Counted from the stretch's first letter, positions 8,239 to 18,272 are shown. The stretch: 64,000 bases of DNA from JBFHNV01 sp041593595 (GCA_041593595.1 JBFHNV010000005.1:3024-67023); one strand, 5' to 3'. Program-made: numbers and translations. The notes: generated by a model from the letters alone, not told the origin.

Positions 8239-8640
8239 ATGTCACTGTTCAACGTGTTCGGCATCGCCGGCTCCGGCATGAGCGCGCAGAGCGTGCGCCT
8301 GAACCTCACCGCCAGCAACCTGGCCAACGCCGAGTCCGTGGCCACGCGGCCCGAGGACGCGTACCGCGCGCGGCATCCGGTATTCCAGAGCGTGCTCGAG
8401 GAGGAGGCGGGTGCCAGCGTGCGCACCGCCGGCGTGGTGCAGAGCGGCGCCGAGAGCGAGGCCCGCTACGCACCCGGCCATCCCATGGCCGACGAGAAGG
8501 GCTACGTGTACGCCTCCAACGTCAACGCGATGGAGGAGATGGCCAACATGATCTCCGCCTCGCGCAGCTTCCAGCAGAACGTGGAGGTGATGAACACCTC
8601 CAAGGAACTCCTGCTGCGCACGCTGCGCCTGGGCGAGTAA
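8239..8640 (+). CDS. flgC: Flagellar proximal rod protein FlgC
   Basis: A 133-residue rod protein with the canonical start MSLFNVFGIAGSGMSAQSV, the NLTASNLANAES family motif, and a C-terminal helix ending SFQQNVEVMNTSKELLL. The ATG at 8239 is chosen over the ATG at 8233 because GAGAGG is 7 bases upstream and the family begins MSLF. It starts two bases after the flgB stop, so the two are translated together. Confidence 0.94.
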   Translation: MSLFNVFGIAGSGMSAQSVRLNLTASNLANAESVATRPEDAYRARHPVFQSVLEEEAGASVRTAGVVQSGAESEARYAPGHPMADEKGYVYASNVNAMEEMANMISASRSFQQNVEVMNTSKELLLRTLRLGE

Positions 8641-8665
8641 CGGGTCCGCCCAGGAGCACATTGTC

Positions 8666-9334
8666 ATGAGCACCATTCCCGAGCAGGTCATCGAGCGGCT
8701 CAACGCCCGCCCGCCGGAGGAGAAGAAGCGCTCCGGCGAGCTGGGCCAGAAGGACTTCCTCAAGCTGATGATCGCCCAGGTCCGCCACCAGGATCCCTTC
8801 AACCCCATGGAGAACGGTGAGTTCATCGCGCAGATGGCGCAGTTCGCCACCGTGGAGGGCATCCAGACCATGCAGGGCTCCATCAGCGAGCTGAACCGCA
8901 CCATGGCGTCGAACCAGGCGCTCATGGCCGGCACGCTGGTGGGGCGCAGCGTGCTCGCCCCCGCGGGAGAGCTCACGCTGCCTGCCGAGGGCGGCGTGGA
9001 CGGCGTCATCACCGCCGATCCGGACGCCTCCAGGCTGGTCATGGACGTGCTCAGCCCGGCCGGCGCGCTGGTGGCGCGGCGCGACATCGCGCCGGCGCCC
9101 GGCGGCGCCACCCGATTCACCTTCGACGGCATCGGCGCCGACGGCACCCGGCTGCCCCCGGGCAGCTACCGGGTGCAGGTGGAGGCCACCGTGGCCGGCA
9201 AGGCCGCCGCCGCGGAGACCGCTTTCGCACGGCGCATCGACAGCGTGACCATCGGCTCCGGCATCGACGATCTCAAGCTCAATCTGGACAGCGGCGAGCA
9301 GGTCGGATTCTCCGGCGTTCGCGAGTTCATGTGA
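8666..9334 (+). CDS. flgD: Flagellar hook-capping scaffold FlgD
   Basis: A 222-residue secreted scaffold that caps the growing hook and is discarded when the hook is complete. The N-terminal signature GQKDFLKLMIAQVRHQDPFN is intact, followed by MENGEFIAQMAQFATVEGI. The C-terminal half holds the Tudor/Ig-like insert (VLSPAGALV; GIGADGTRLPPGSYRVQV) found in FlgD. It precedes flgE, as usual. Confidence 0.94.
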   Translation: MSTIPEQVIERLNARPPEEKKRSGELGQKDFLKLMIAQVRHQDPFNPMENGEFIAQMAQFATVEGIQTMQGSISELNRTMASNQALMAGTLVGRSVLAPAGELTLPAEGGVDGVITADPDASRLVMDVLSPAGALVARRDIAPAPGGATRFTFDGIGADGTRLPPGSYRVQVEATVAGKAAAAETAFARRIDSVTIGSGIDDLKLNLDSGEQVGFSGVREFM

Positions 9335-9366
9335 CCGTCCACCACATTCACCAGGAGTAGCCTTCA

Positions 9367-10587
9367 ATGTCCTTTTCGACCGCGCTCAGCGGACTCAATG
9401 CCGCCCAGACCAACCTGGACGTGATCTCCAACAACATCGCGAACAGCAACACCACCGGCTTCAAGCGCTCGCGCGCGGAGTTCGCCGACATCTACGCCAC
9501 CTCCCAGTCGGGCCTGCCCAAGGACACCGCCGGCAAGGGCGTGAGGGTCGTCGCGATCGCGCAGCAGTTCGCCCAGGGCGACATCGAGTTCACCGACAAC
9601 AACCTGGATCTGGCCATCAGCGGCAAGGGCTTCTTCCGCTTGAGCGACAACGGCTCCACCGTCTACTCCCGCGCCGGCGCCTTCAGCCTGGACCGCAACG
9701 GCTACATTGTGAACAGCGCCAACCAGCGTCTCACCGGCTACCAGCCGGATGCCACCGGCGCCATCACCGCTGCCATCGGCGACCTGCAGGTGAGCTTCGC
9801 CGACGCCATGCCCCAGGCCAGCACCCTGATCACGCTGGGTGCGAACCTGGACGCCACCGAGACGGTGCCGATCCCGTTCAACGTCGCCGACGCCACCAGC
9901 TACAACCACGCCACGTCCACCACCCTGTACGACTCGCTGGGCACGTCCCACGTGTCCACCCTGTACTTCCGCAAGTCGGCGGTGAACTCCTGGGAGGTGT
10001 ACAGCTTCGTGGACGGCAACCAGGTGAGCGCCGGCGCCGACACCCTCACCTTCGACAACCTGGGCCAGCTCAACACCGTCAACGGTGCCCCGGGCACCAT
10101 CTACACGGTGCCGGCGTACAACCCGGGCAACGGCGCCGCCAACCTGAATCTCACCGTGGACGTGGCCCAGCTCACCCAGTACGGGAGCGGCTTCGGCATC
10201 AACTCCCTGACCCAGGACGGCTACCCCACCGGGCGGCTGACCTCCATCGACATCGACGAGACCGGCGTGGTGCTGGCGCGCTTCTCCAACGGCCGCTTCG
10301 GGACGCTGGGCCAGGTGGTGCTGTCGAACTTCGCGAACGTGAACGGGCTGCGTCCGGAAGGCGACAACGGCTTCAGCGAGACCTTCTCCTCCGGCGGCGC
10401 CACCACGGCGGCGCCCGGCAGCACGAATCTCGGCCTGCTCCAGGCGGGCGGCCTGGAGCTCTCCAATGTGGACCTCACCAAGGAGCTGGTGGACATGATC
10501 ACGGCCCAGCGCGCGTTCCAGGCCAATGCGCGGGTCATCAGCACTGCCGGTGAGATCACCCAGACGGTGATCAACCTGAACCGCTAG
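9367..10587 (+). CDS. flgE: Flagellar hook protein FlgE
   Basis: A 406-residue structural subunit of the hook, the universal joint between rod and filament. The N-terminal D0 helix STALSGLNAAQTNLDVISNN and C-terminal VDMITAQRAFQANARVI polymerisation helices are typical. The middle contains the hook-specific D1/D2 beta domains, including TTLYDSLGTSHVSTLYF. The length is close to E. coli FlgE (about 400). Confidence 0.95.
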   Translation: MSFSTALSGLNAAQTNLDVISNNIANSNTTGFKRSRAEFADIYATSQSGLPKDTAGKGVRVVAIAQQFAQGDIEFTDNNLDLAISGKGFFRLSDNGSTVYSRAGAFSLDRNGYIVNSANQRLTGYQPDATGAITAAIGDLQVSFADAMPQASTLITLGANLDATETVPIPFNVADATSYNHATSTTLYDSLGTSHVSTLYFRKSAVNSWEVYSFVDGNQVSAGADTLTFDNLGQLNTVNGAPGTIYTVPAYNPGNGAANLNLTVDVAQLTQYGSGFGINSLTQDGYPTGRLTSIDIDETGVVLARFSNGRFGTLGQVVLSNFANVNGLRPEGDNGFSETFSSGGATTAAPGSTNLGLLQAGGLELSNVDLTKELVDMITAQRAFQANARVISTAGEITQTVINLNR

Positions 10588-10627
10588 GCCGCGCGACGGC
10601 ACCGGCCGCGACCCGTAGAGGCAGCCC

Positions 10628-11362
10628 ATGGACCGCATGATCTACCTGGCCATGTCCGGCGCGAAGCAGATCGCGCTGGCCCAGGCCAGCAACAGCCACA
10701 ACCTGGCCAACGCCAGCACCACCGGCTTTCGCGCGGACCTGGACGCCTTCGCGAGCCTGCCGGTGCACGGCCCCACCCACGCGAGCCGGGTCTATGCCAG
10801 CGACGAGCGCGCCGGCGTAAACCTGGACACCGGCGTGGTGACCAGCACCGGGCGCGACCTGGACGTGGCGGTGAACGGCACGGGCTACATCGCCGTGCAG
10901 GCGCCGGACGGCGCCGAGGCCTATACCCGGGCCGGGGATCTCCGCGTCACCGCCCAGGGCCTGCTCACTACCGGCGCCGGGCACCCGGTGATGGGCAACG
11001 GCGGGCCGCTGGCGCTGCCGCCCTTCGACCGCATCCAGATCGGCGCCGACGGCACCATCTCCATCCTGCCCCTCGGCCAGGGCGGCGGGTCGCTGGCGGT
11101 GGTGGATCGCATCAAGCTCGTGAACCCGCCGGACACGGCCATCAGCAAGCGCGCCGACGGGCTGCTGGCCACCGCCGAGCCGGCTCCCGCCGACGCGTCG
11201 GTGCGCCTGGAGAGCGGCGCGCTGGAATCCAGCAACGTGAACACCGTGGAGGCGCTGGTCAACATGATCGAGCTGGCGCGGCTGTTCGAGATGAACGTCA
11301 AGACCATGAACGCGGCCGCGGACAACGAGGCCAGCACGAACCAGCTCCTGCGGCTCGCCTGA
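10628..11362 (+). CDS. flgF: Flagellar proximal rod protein FlgF
   Basis: A 244-residue rod subunit. The start MDRMIYLAMSGAKQIALAQ is the FlgF type; the N-terminal rod motif is NSHNLANASTTGFRADL. The C-terminal helix carries VEALVNMIELARLFEMNVK. It sits between flgE and flgG as in other gammaproteobacteria. Confidence 0.94.
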   Translation: MDRMIYLAMSGAKQIALAQASNSHNLANASTTGFRADLDAFASLPVHGPTHASRVYASDERAGVNLDTGVVTSTGRDLDVAVNGTGYIAVQAPDGAEAYTRAGDLRVTAQGLLTTGAGHPVMGNGGPLALPPFDRIQIGADGTISILPLGQGGGSLAVVDRIKLVNPPDTAISKRADGLLATAEPAPADASVRLESGALESSNVNTVEALVNMIELARLFEMNVKTMNAAADNEASTNQLLRLA

Positions 11363-11394
11363 CGGGCGCGGTCGCGGAGCGAGGGAGACAAGAC

Positions 11395-12177
11395 ATGAGA
11401 GCACTGTGGATCGCCAAGACCGGGCTGGACGCGCAGCAGACGCGCATGTCCGTCGTGTCCAACAACCTGGCCAACGTGAACACCACCGGCTTCAAGCGCG
11501 ATCGCGCGGTGTTCGAGGACCTGATGTACCAGACCGTGCGCCAGCCCGGCGCCCAGTCCTCGGAGAACACCCAGCTCCCGAGCGGCATGTCCATCGGCAC
11601 CGGGGTACGTACCACCGCCACCGAGAAGCTGTTCAGCCAGGGCAACGTGGCGCAGTCCGAGAATCCTCTGGACATGGCCATCGAGGGCCGCGGCTTCTTC
11701 GAGATCCTGATGCCCGACGGCAGCGTGGCCTACACCCGGGACGGCTCGTTCCAGCTCGACTCCCAGGGGCAAATCGTCACCTCCACGGGCTATCTGCTGC
11801 AGCCGGGCCTGACCGTTCCCCAGAACACCCGCAGCGTCACCATCGGCAGCGACGGCACCGTGTCGGTGACCCAGGCCGGTCAGTCGGCGCCCACCACCAT
11901 CGGCCAGATCCAGACCGTGGACTTCATCAACCCGGCGGGCCTGAGGGCGCGGGGCGGCAACCTGTTCGAGGAGACCGCCGCCAGCGGCACGCCCCAGTCG
12001 GGCACCCCCGGCAACAGCGGCCTCGGGCCCATCATCCAGGGATCCCTGGAGACCTCTAACGTCAACGTGGTGGAGGAGCTGGTGAACATGATCGAGACCC
12101 AGCGGGCCTACGAGATCAACTCGAAGGCCATCGCCACCGCGGACGGCATGCTGCAGTTCATCAACAACAACGTGTGA
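11395..12177 (+). CDS. flgG: Flagellar distal rod protein FlgG
   Basis: A 260-residue distal-rod subunit, the driveshaft passing through the P and L rings. The N-terminus MRALWIAKTGLDAQQTRMSV and the NNLANVNTTGFKRDRAVFED motif are strongly conserved; the FlgG-specific loop follows with LMYQTVRQPGAQSSENTQLP. The C-terminus is VVEELVNMIETQRAYEINSK. The length equals E. coli FlgG. Confidence 0.96.
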   Translation: MRALWIAKTGLDAQQTRMSVVSNNLANVNTTGFKRDRAVFEDLMYQTVRQPGAQSSENTQLPSGMSIGTGVRTTATEKLFSQGNVAQSENPLDMAIEGRGFFEILMPDGSVAYTRDGSFQLDSQGQIVTSTGYLLQPGLTVPQNTRSVTIGSDGTVSVTQAGQSAPTTIGQIQTVDFINPAGLRARGGNLFEETAASGTPQSGTPGNSGLGPIIQGSLETSNVNVVEELVNMIETQRAYEINSKAIATADGMLQFINNNV

Positions 12178-12188
12178 GCGCGACACCC

Positions 12189-12878
12189 ATGAGCAACACC
12201 CAGCGCGCCGCCCGCGCGGCGCTGGCCGTGGCGGCGGCGACCCTGCTGGCCGGCTGCCTCGCACAGCAGCCCATCCGCCGCGCGGACCACCGTCCGGTGC
12301 TGCCCATGCACCAGCCGGTGGAAGCGCCGGTGACCGGCAGCCTGTACCACGCCAGCACCGGCAGCGAGCTGTTCGCGGACGTGAAGGCGCGCCGGGTGGG
12401 TGACGTGATCACGGTCATCCTCAAGGAGAAGACCCAGGCCAGCAAGACCGCGACCACCTCCACCAGCAAGGACACGGCCATCGACCTGCCGGCGCCCACC
12501 CTGTTCGGGCGCAACATCAATCTCGGGCCCTACCCGTTCTTCAACAACAGCGTGGACTCCGGTAACAGCTTCGACGGCAAGGGTGACAGCAGCCAGAGCA
12601 ACAGCCTCACCGGCGACATCGCGGTGACCGTGGCCGCGGTCTACCCGAACGGCAACCTGATGGTGCGCGGCGAGAAGGTGCTGAACCTGAACCAGGGCAG
12701 CGAGGTGATCCGCATCTCTGGGCTGGTGCGCGCGGTGGACGTGACCCCGCAGAACACCGTGCTCTCGACCCAGATCGCCGACGCGCAGATCACCTACAGC
12801 GGCACCGGCGCGGTGGCGGAATCCAACCAGGCCGGCTGGCTGGCACGCTTCTTCAACAGCGCATTCTGGCCCTTCTGA
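12189..12878 (+). CDS. flgH: Flagellar L-ring lipoprotein FlgH
   Basis: A 229-residue outer-membrane lipoprotein forming the L ring. The signal peptide ends in a lipobox LLAGC, with the lipid-bearing cysteine about residue 24. Conserved FlgH features are LFADVKARRVGDVITVILKE, GNLMVRGEKVLNLNQGSEVI and the C-terminal WLARFFNSAFWPF. The ATG at 12189 is used; a GTG at 12174 overlapping the flgG stop is an alternative, as neither has a good ribosome site and the genes may be coupled. Confidence 0.94.
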   Translation: MSNTQRAARAALAVAAATLLAGCLAQQPIRRADHRPVLPMHQPVEAPVTGSLYHASTGSELFADVKARRVGDVITVILKEKTQASKTATTSTSKDTAIDLPAPTLFGRNINLGPYPFFNNSVDSGNSFDGKGDSSQSNSLTGDIAVTVAAVYPNGNLMVRGEKVLNLNQGSEVIRISGLVRAVDVTPQNTVLSTQIADAQITYSGTGAVAESNQAGWLARFFNSAFWPF

Positions 12879-12897
12879 CGGGTCGAGGAGCACGGTA

Positions 12898-14031
12898 ATG
12901 ATCACCATCGCGACCGCCGCCCGGCGCGCCGCCCTGGCACTGGCCGCCGCCGCGGCGCTGGCCCTGGCGGCTCCCGACACCCAGGCCGGGCGCATCAAGG
13001 ACCTGGCCGCGGTGCAGGGGGTGCGCAGCAACCAGCTGCTGGGCTACGGCCTCGTCGTGGGGCTCGTGGGCACTGGCGACGGCTCCAGCGCCGCGCCCTT
13101 CACGGCCCAGAGCCTGCGCAACATGCTGGCCCAGTACGGCATCACGGTGCCGGAGAACGTGAACATCCGCCCGAAGAACGTGGCCGGGGTGTCGGTGCAC
13201 GCGGAGCTGCCGCCGTTCGCCAAGCCCGGCCAGCGCATCGACGTGACCGTGTCGTCCCTGGGCGATGCCAAGAGCCTGCGCGGTGGCACCCTGCTCATGA
13301 CCACGCTGCGCGGTCCCGACGGGCAGGTGTACGCGGTGAGCCAGGGCGAGCTGGTGGTGGGCGGCCTCGGCGTCGAGGGCAGCGACGGCTCGCGCATCAC
13401 CATCAACGTGCCGAGCGTCGGGCGCATCCCGAGCGGCGCCACGGTGGAGCGCACGGTGCCGAATCCCTTCTCCGGCGGCGGCGCGCTGGTGCTGAACCTG
13501 CACGACGCGGACTTCACCACCGCACGGCGGGTGGAGCAGGCCATCAACGAGCGCCTGGGGGACGGCGTCGCGCGGGCCATGGACGCGGTGTCGGTGGAGG
13601 TGACCGCGCCGAAGACCCAGGCCGAGCGGGTGAGCTTCCTGGCCTTCATCGAGAACATCGAGGTGACCCCCGGCGAGGCGGCGGCGAAGATCATCGTCAA
13701 CTCGCGCACCGGCACCGTGGTGATCGGCTCCCACGTGCGGGTGATGCCCGCCGCCGTCACCCACGGCAACCTCACGGTGACCATCAGCGAGCGCCTCCAG
13801 GTGAGCCAGCCCTCGCCGTTCTCCGAGGAGGGCACCACGGTGATCACGCCGAACACCGACATCGAGGTCAGCCAGGACGCGAGCCGCATGTTCCTGTTCG
13901 ACCCCGGGGTCACCCTGGACACCATCGTGCGCGCGGTGAACCAGGTGGGCGCGGCGCCCGGCGACCTGGTGGCCATCCTCGAGGCGCTGAAGCAGGCCGG
14001 CGCGCTGCGTGCCCAGCTCATCGTGATCTGA
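12898..14031 (+). CDS. flgI: Flagellar P-ring protein FlgI
   Basis: A 377-residue periplasmic protein that polymerises around the distal rod at the peptidoglycan layer. It has a cleavable signal peptide (alanine-rich core, likely cut near DTQA). The mature start RIKDLAAVQGVRSNQLLGYG is highly conserved, as are NMLAQYGITVPENVN, KNVAGVSVHAELPPF and the C-terminal IVRAVNQVGAAPGDLVAILE. It follows flgH by 20 bases; FlgA is its chaperone. Confidence 0.96.
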   Translation: MITIATAARRAALALAAAAALALAAPDTQAGRIKDLAAVQGVRSNQLLGYGLVVGLVGTGDGSSAAPFTAQSLRNMLAQYGITVPENVNIRPKNVAGVSVHAELPPFAKPGQRIDVTVSSLGDAKSLRGGTLLMTTLRGPDGQVYAVSQGELVVGGLGVEGSDGSRITINVPSVGRIPSGATVERTVPNPFSGGGALVLNLHDADFTTARRVEQAINERLGDGVARAMDAVSVEVTAPKTQAERVSFLAFIENIEVTPGEAAAKIIVNSRTGTVVIGSHVRVMPAAVTHGNLTVTISERLQVSQPSPFSEEGTTVITPNTDIEVSQDASRMFLFDPGVTLDTIVRAVNQVGAAPGDLVAILEALKQAGALRAQLIVI

Positions 14032-14063
14032 GAGTCCTTGAAAGAAACGCCACGCTGACCCCG

Positions 14064-15113
14064 ATGAACCTCTCCGGCGCCGACATCTACACGGACTTCT
14101 CGGGCTTCTCGCGGCTGCGCGCGCAGGCACGCGAGGGCGGCGAGGCGGCCCGGCGCGAGGTGGCGGAGCAGATGGAGGCGCTGTTCGTGAGCATGATGCT
14201 CAAGAGCATGCGCGAGGCCGGCGGGGCCCTGGGGGGCGGCGCGTCCGGCGTGCACGAGGGCCTGTACGACAGCCAGCTGGCGGTCAGTCTGTCCAAGAGC
14301 GGACGGCTGGGCTTCGCGGACATGCTGCTGCGCCAGATGCCCGGCGGGGCGGGACCGGGCGAGGCCCCGGCGGCCGCGCCCCCACGGGACTTCCCGGCCC
14401 CGCAGCGCAATGCCGCGCTGCCGGCGCGAGACTGGGTCGCCGTGCGCGAGGTGGCCGCGAAGGCCGCGCCCGCCGGCCCGGTGACCAGGGTCCCCGGGGC
14501 CGCCGGGGCGCCCCCGGGGCCGGCGCCGCAGGCCACGGGCCCGGCACGGCGCCCCGAAGCCCCGGCACTGCACGCCGCGGCCCCGGCGCCGGATGGGGGC
14601 TCCCGGGTGAGCCCCGAGGACTGGGACTCGCCGGAGGCCTTCGCCCGCTCCCTGTGGCCCGCGGCCAGCCGCGCGGCCGAGGCCCTGGGCACCAGCCCGG
14701 AGGCGGTGCTGGCGGTGGCGGCCCTGGAGACCGGCTGGGGCCGGCACATGCCGGCGCGGGCGGACGGCTCGCCCAGCAACAACCTGTTCGGCATCAAGGC
14801 CCACGGCTGGGGCGGCGAGGTCACCCACTCGGCCACGCTCGAGTTCGAGCACGGCGCCTTCCGGCGCCGGGTGGAGCCGTTCCGTGCCTACGACACGCCG
14901 GAGGCGGCGGTGGCGGACTTCGCACGCTTCGTGGCGGGCCAGCCCCGCTACCGGGAGGCGCTGGCCAGCGGCGGCGATCCGGTGCGGTTCGTTCGCGCCC
15001 TGCACGCGGCGGGCTACGCGACGGATCCCGCCTACGGGGACAAGCTGGAGCGCCTGGTGCGCAGTGCCCCGTTCAAGCAGGCGGCGGCAGCGGCCGATAC
15101 ATCGATCACGTGA
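14064..15113 (+). CDS. flgJ: Flagellar rod-cap muramidase FlgJ
   Basis: A 349-residue two-domain protein. The N-terminal rod-binding domain (about 1-100) has MEALFVSMMLKSMREAGG and GLYDSQLAVSLSKSG. A Pro/Ala-rich linker (about 105-190) leads to a C-terminal glucosaminidase domain with LAVAALETGWGRHMP (catalytic Glu222) and SNNLFGIKAHGW. FlgJ caps the growing rod and opens the cell wall so it can pass. The dual-domain form is typical of beta/gammaproteobacteria; the linker is long. Confidence 0.94.
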   Translation: MNLSGADIYTDFSGFSRLRAQAREGGEAARREVAEQMEALFVSMMLKSMREAGGALGGGASGVHEGLYDSQLAVSLSKSGRLGFADMLLRQMPGGAGPGEAPAAAPPRDFPAPQRNAALPARDWVAVREVAAKAAPAGPVTRVPGAAGAPPGPAPQATGPARRPEAPALHAAAPAPDGGSRVSPEDWDSPEAFARSLWPAASRAAEALGTSPEAVLAVAALETGWGRHMPARADGSPSNNLFGIKAHGWGGEVTHSATLEFEHGAFRRRVEPFRAYDTPEAAVADFARFVAGQPRYREALASGGDPVRFVRALHAAGYATDPAYGDKLERLVRSAPFKQAAAAADTSIT

Positions 15114-15150
15114 TCCGCCGCGGGCACGCCCCGGCACCTGGACGGACTCC

Positions 15151-17031
15151 ATGCCGAGCATCCTGAACAACAGCGTGTCGGGCCTGCTGACCTTCAAGAG
15201 GTCGCTGGCCACCACATCGCACAACATCGCCAACTCGGCAACCGAGGGCTACAGCCGCCAGCGCGCGGAGCTGGCGGCGCGCCCCGGCCAGGCCTACGGC
15301 TACGGCTACGTGGGCGCCGGCGTGCAGACCGTCGGCATCGAGCGCGTGCGCGACCAGTTCATCGAGACCCGCCTGCGCGACGCCCTCACCGACGACGGCC
15401 GCACTCGCATGTACGCGGAGCTGGCAGGCCGGCTCGACAACCTGCTGGCGGGCGAGCAGAGCGGCCTGGCCCCGGCCCTGTCGGCCTTCTTCAACGCGGC
15501 GCAGGACGTGGCCAACGACCCGTCCAGCGCCACCCCCCGACAGCTCCTGCTGGCCGAGGCGGCCACTCTGGTGGACCGCTTCCACTTCATGCACGCGGAG
15601 ATCGACGGTGTGCGCTCGGAGATGAACTCCCGGCTGCAGGCCATGGTGGCGGACGTGAACGCGCTCAGCGATGACATCGCCCGCATCAACCGCGACGTGG
15701 TGACGGCGCTGGGCGAGGCCGGTGGCCCGCCCAACGACCTCCTGGACCAGCGTGACCAGCGCATCAATCAGCTTGCGGCCCTGGTGGGGGTGCGCACGGT
15801 GGAGCAGGACAACGGTGCGCTCAACGTGTTCACCACCAGCGGCCAGGCCCTGGTGGTGAACCTCACCGCCCAGCGCTGGCAGACGGTGCCGGATCCGGAG
15901 GATCCGTCCCTGCTGCAGGTGGCCGACGCGGTGGGGGGCATCGTCAGCGACAAGCTCTCCGGCGGCGAGCTGGGGGGCCTGCTGGACTTCCGCCGGGAGG
16001 GACTGGCCCAGGCCCGCAACGAGCTGGGACGCGTGGCCACGGTGCTCGCCGACACGGTCAACGCCCAGCACCGGCTGGGCATGGACGCGGATGGCGCCCT
16101 GGGTGGCGACCTATTCACCGGGCCCGCCACCACGGTGCTGCCCGCGTCCAGCAACGGCGGGTCGGCCACGGTGACCGCCACCGTCACGGCCAGCACCGCC
16201 CTCACCACCTCGGACTACCGGCTGGACTTCGACGGCGCCAGCTACACCCTGACGCGGCTGACCGACGGCGCCAGCGTGAGCGGCGCCGGGCCGCTGGCCA
16301 TGGACGGGCTGCAGGTCACCATCGGCCCCGGGGCCGCCGCCGGCGACCGCTTCCTCGTCAAGCCCGTGGCGGCCGGCGCGGGGCTCATCTCCCTGGCCCT
16401 CTCCGACCCGGACCGGGTGGCGGCGGCGGGACCGGTGCGCGGCATCGCGGCGCTTGCCAACGCCGGCGACGGCACCCAGACACAGCCGGCGGTGGTCGAC
16501 ATCACGGATCCGGCGCTCCTGGACCGCGTGGACCTGGTGTTCAACAACCCGCCCACGACCTTTGACGTGGTGGACGTGGGCAGCGGCACCACGCTGGCCG
16601 CCGGGGTCGCCTACACGCCCGGCGCAGCGGTGAGCTACAACGGCTGGACCACCGCCATCGGCGGCAGCCCCGCCGCCGGCGACAGCTTCCGCATCGAGGC
16701 CAACCTGGGCGGCACCGCGGACAACCGCAACGCCCTTGCCCTGGCCGGCCTGCAGACCTCGCGCCTGGTGGAGGGCAAGCTCAGCTACGAGCAGGCCTAC
16801 AGCGCCATGGTGGGCCGCGCCGGCAGCAACGCGCGCTCGGCTCAGTTCAACGCCGAGGCCCGGGAGCAGATCCTCACCGACGCCCGCTTCGCCCGCGAGT
16901 CCGTGTCCGGCGTCAATCTGGACGAGGAGGCGGCGGATCTCATGCGCTACCAGGAGGCGTATCAGGCCATGGCGCAGATGATCAATACCTCCAACACCTT
17001 GTTCGAGACCCTGCTGGCGGCGGTGCGCTGA
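15151..17031 (+). CDS. flgK: Flagellar hook-associated protein FlgK (HAP1)
   Basis: A 626-residue junction protein joining hook and filament. The start is ATG 15151, giving MPSILNNSVSGLLTFKRSLA, followed by TTSHNIANSATEGYSRQRAE. The conserved C-terminus is SGVNLDEEAADLMRYQEAYQ with AMAQMINTSNTLFETLL. The central region (about 300-520) has repeated beta-rich segments containing PAAGDSFRI-type motifs common in surface-exposed filament proteins. FlgN is the export chaperone. Its stop shares one base with the flgL start (TGATG). Confidence 0.95.
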   Translation: MPSILNNSVSGLLTFKRSLATTSHNIANSATEGYSRQRAELAARPGQAYGYGYVGAGVQTVGIERVRDQFIETRLRDALTDDGRTRMYAELAGRLDNLLAGEQSGLAPALSAFFNAAQDVANDPSSATPRQLLLAEAATLVDRFHFMHAEIDGVRSEMNSRLQAMVADVNALSDDIARINRDVVTALGEAGGPPNDLLDQRDQRINQLAALVGVRTVEQDNGALNVFTTSGQALVVNLTAQRWQTVPDPEDPSLLQVADAVGGIVSDKLSGGELGGLLDFRREGLAQARNELGRVATVLADTVNAQHRLGMDADGALGGDLFTGPATTVLPASSNGGSATVTATVTASTALTTSDYRLDFDGASYTLTRLTDGASVSGAGPLAMDGLQVTIGPGAAAGDRFLVKPVAAGAGLISLALSDPDRVAAAGPVRGIAALANAGDGTQTQPAVVDITDPALLDRVDLVFNNPPTTFDVVDVGSGTTLAAGVAYTPGAAVSYNGWTTAIGGSPAAGDSFRIEANLGGTADNRNALALAGLQTSRLVEGKLSYEQAYSAMVGRAGSNARSAQFNAEAREQILTDARFARESVSGVNLDEEAADLMRYQEAYQAMAQMINTSNTLFETLLAAVR

Positions 17032-18236
17032 TGCCTCGCATCTCCAGCAGCATGATCCACCAGCAGGCGCTGACCGGGATCCGCAGGAACCAGGTGGAGA
17101 TCGCACGCCTGCAGGACGGCGTCGCCAGCGGCCGGCGGATCCAGCGACCCTCCGACGACCCCGCCGGCGCCAGCCGCGCGCTGGACATCGGCGAGACCCT
17201 GGATCGCCTGGAGCAGTACCAGGTGAACGCGCGGCTCGCCGATCAGCGCCTGGCCCTGGAAGACAGCACTCTGGAAGGGGTGCAGAACCTGATCACGCGC
17301 ATCAAGGAGCTGTCGCTGGCGGCCAACTCGGGCACCCAGACCCCCGAGACCCGCAATGCCATCAGCACCGAGGTGAGCGAGCGGCTCGCCAACCTGCTGG
17401 ACCTCGCCAACGTGCGCGACGCCAACGGCGATCACCTGTTCTCCGGGTTCCAGGGTAGGACCCGGCCCTTCGAGATCACCGGCACCACGGTGAGCTATGT
17501 CGGGGATCAGGGCGCACGGGACATCCAGATCTCCACCACCCAGCGGGTGACCGCGGGCGACAGCGGCGACCGGGTGTTCATGCGCGTCCCGCCGGGCAAC
17601 GGCCGCTTCAGCGTGAGCGCCGACGCGGCCAACACCGGCCGCGGCGTGCTGGCCCCGGGCAGCGTCACGGACGAGGCGGCCTACACGGGCGATGCCTACT
17701 CCATCCGCTTCACGGGCCCTGCCACCTTCGACGTGGTGAACGATACCCTGGGCGTGACGGTGCTGGCCGCCCAGCCCTTCACCGAGAACGCCGCCATCAC
17801 CTTCGATGGCATCACCACACGCATCCAGAACCAGCCTGCGGCCGGGGATCGCTTCGACGTGACGCCCGGCGGGTCCCAGTCCCTGTTCGAGACGCTGCAG
17901 ATGTTCATGGCCGCGCTGGCCATCGACCCGGTGGACGGCGCCACCGCGGCGAAGCAGAGCCAGGCCATGAGCCATGTCATCGACTCCCTGGACCGCGGCC
18001 TGGAGCATGTTCTCGACGTGCGCGCCACGGTGGGCGCGCGCCTGAGCGCGCTGGAAGCGGTGGAGACGCAGAACGCCGATCTGCGCTTCGAGCTCCAGAG
18101 CACCCTGTCGCAGGTCCGGGACCTGGACATGGTGCAGGCCATCTCCTCGCTGCAGCAGCGCATCACCGCGCTCGAGGCGGTGCAGCAGTCCTTCGCCGCG
18201 GTCTCGCGGCTGTCCCTCTTCAACTACCTGCGGTAA
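17031..18236 (+). CDS. flgL: Flagellar hook-associated protein FlgL (HAP3)
   Basis: A 401-residue second junction protein, flagellin-like at its ends. The N-terminus MPRISSSMIHQQALTGIRRN and GRRIQRPSDDPAGASRALDI are diagnostic. The C-terminal helix ends VRDLDMVQAISSLQQRITAL and LFNYLR. The middle holds a variable domain with two AAGD-type repeats. Translation is coupled to flgK through the TGATG overlap. It is the last gene of the operon; a large inverted repeat lies 37 bases downstream. Confidence 0.93.
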   Translation: MPRISSSMIHQQALTGIRRNQVEIARLQDGVASGRRIQRPSDDPAGASRALDIGETLDRLEQYQVNARLADQRLALEDSTLEGVQNLITRIKELSLAANSGTQTPETRNAISTEVSERLANLLDLANVRDANGDHLFSGFQGRTRPFEITGTTVSYVGDQGARDIQISTTQRVTAGDSGDRVFMRVPPGNGRFSVSADAANTGRGVLAPGSVTDEAAYTGDAYSIRFTGPATFDVVNDTLGVTVLAAQPFTENAAITFDGITTRIQNQPAAGDRFDVTPGGSQSLFETLQMFMAALAIDPVDGATAAKQSQAMSHVIDSLDRGLEHVLDVRATVGARLSALEAVETQNADLRFELQSTLSQVRDLDMVQAISSLQQRITALEAVQQSFAAVSRLSLFNYLR

Positions 18237-18272
18237 GTCGAAGCGTCCGGTCGCGGGTTCAGGGCGCAGCGC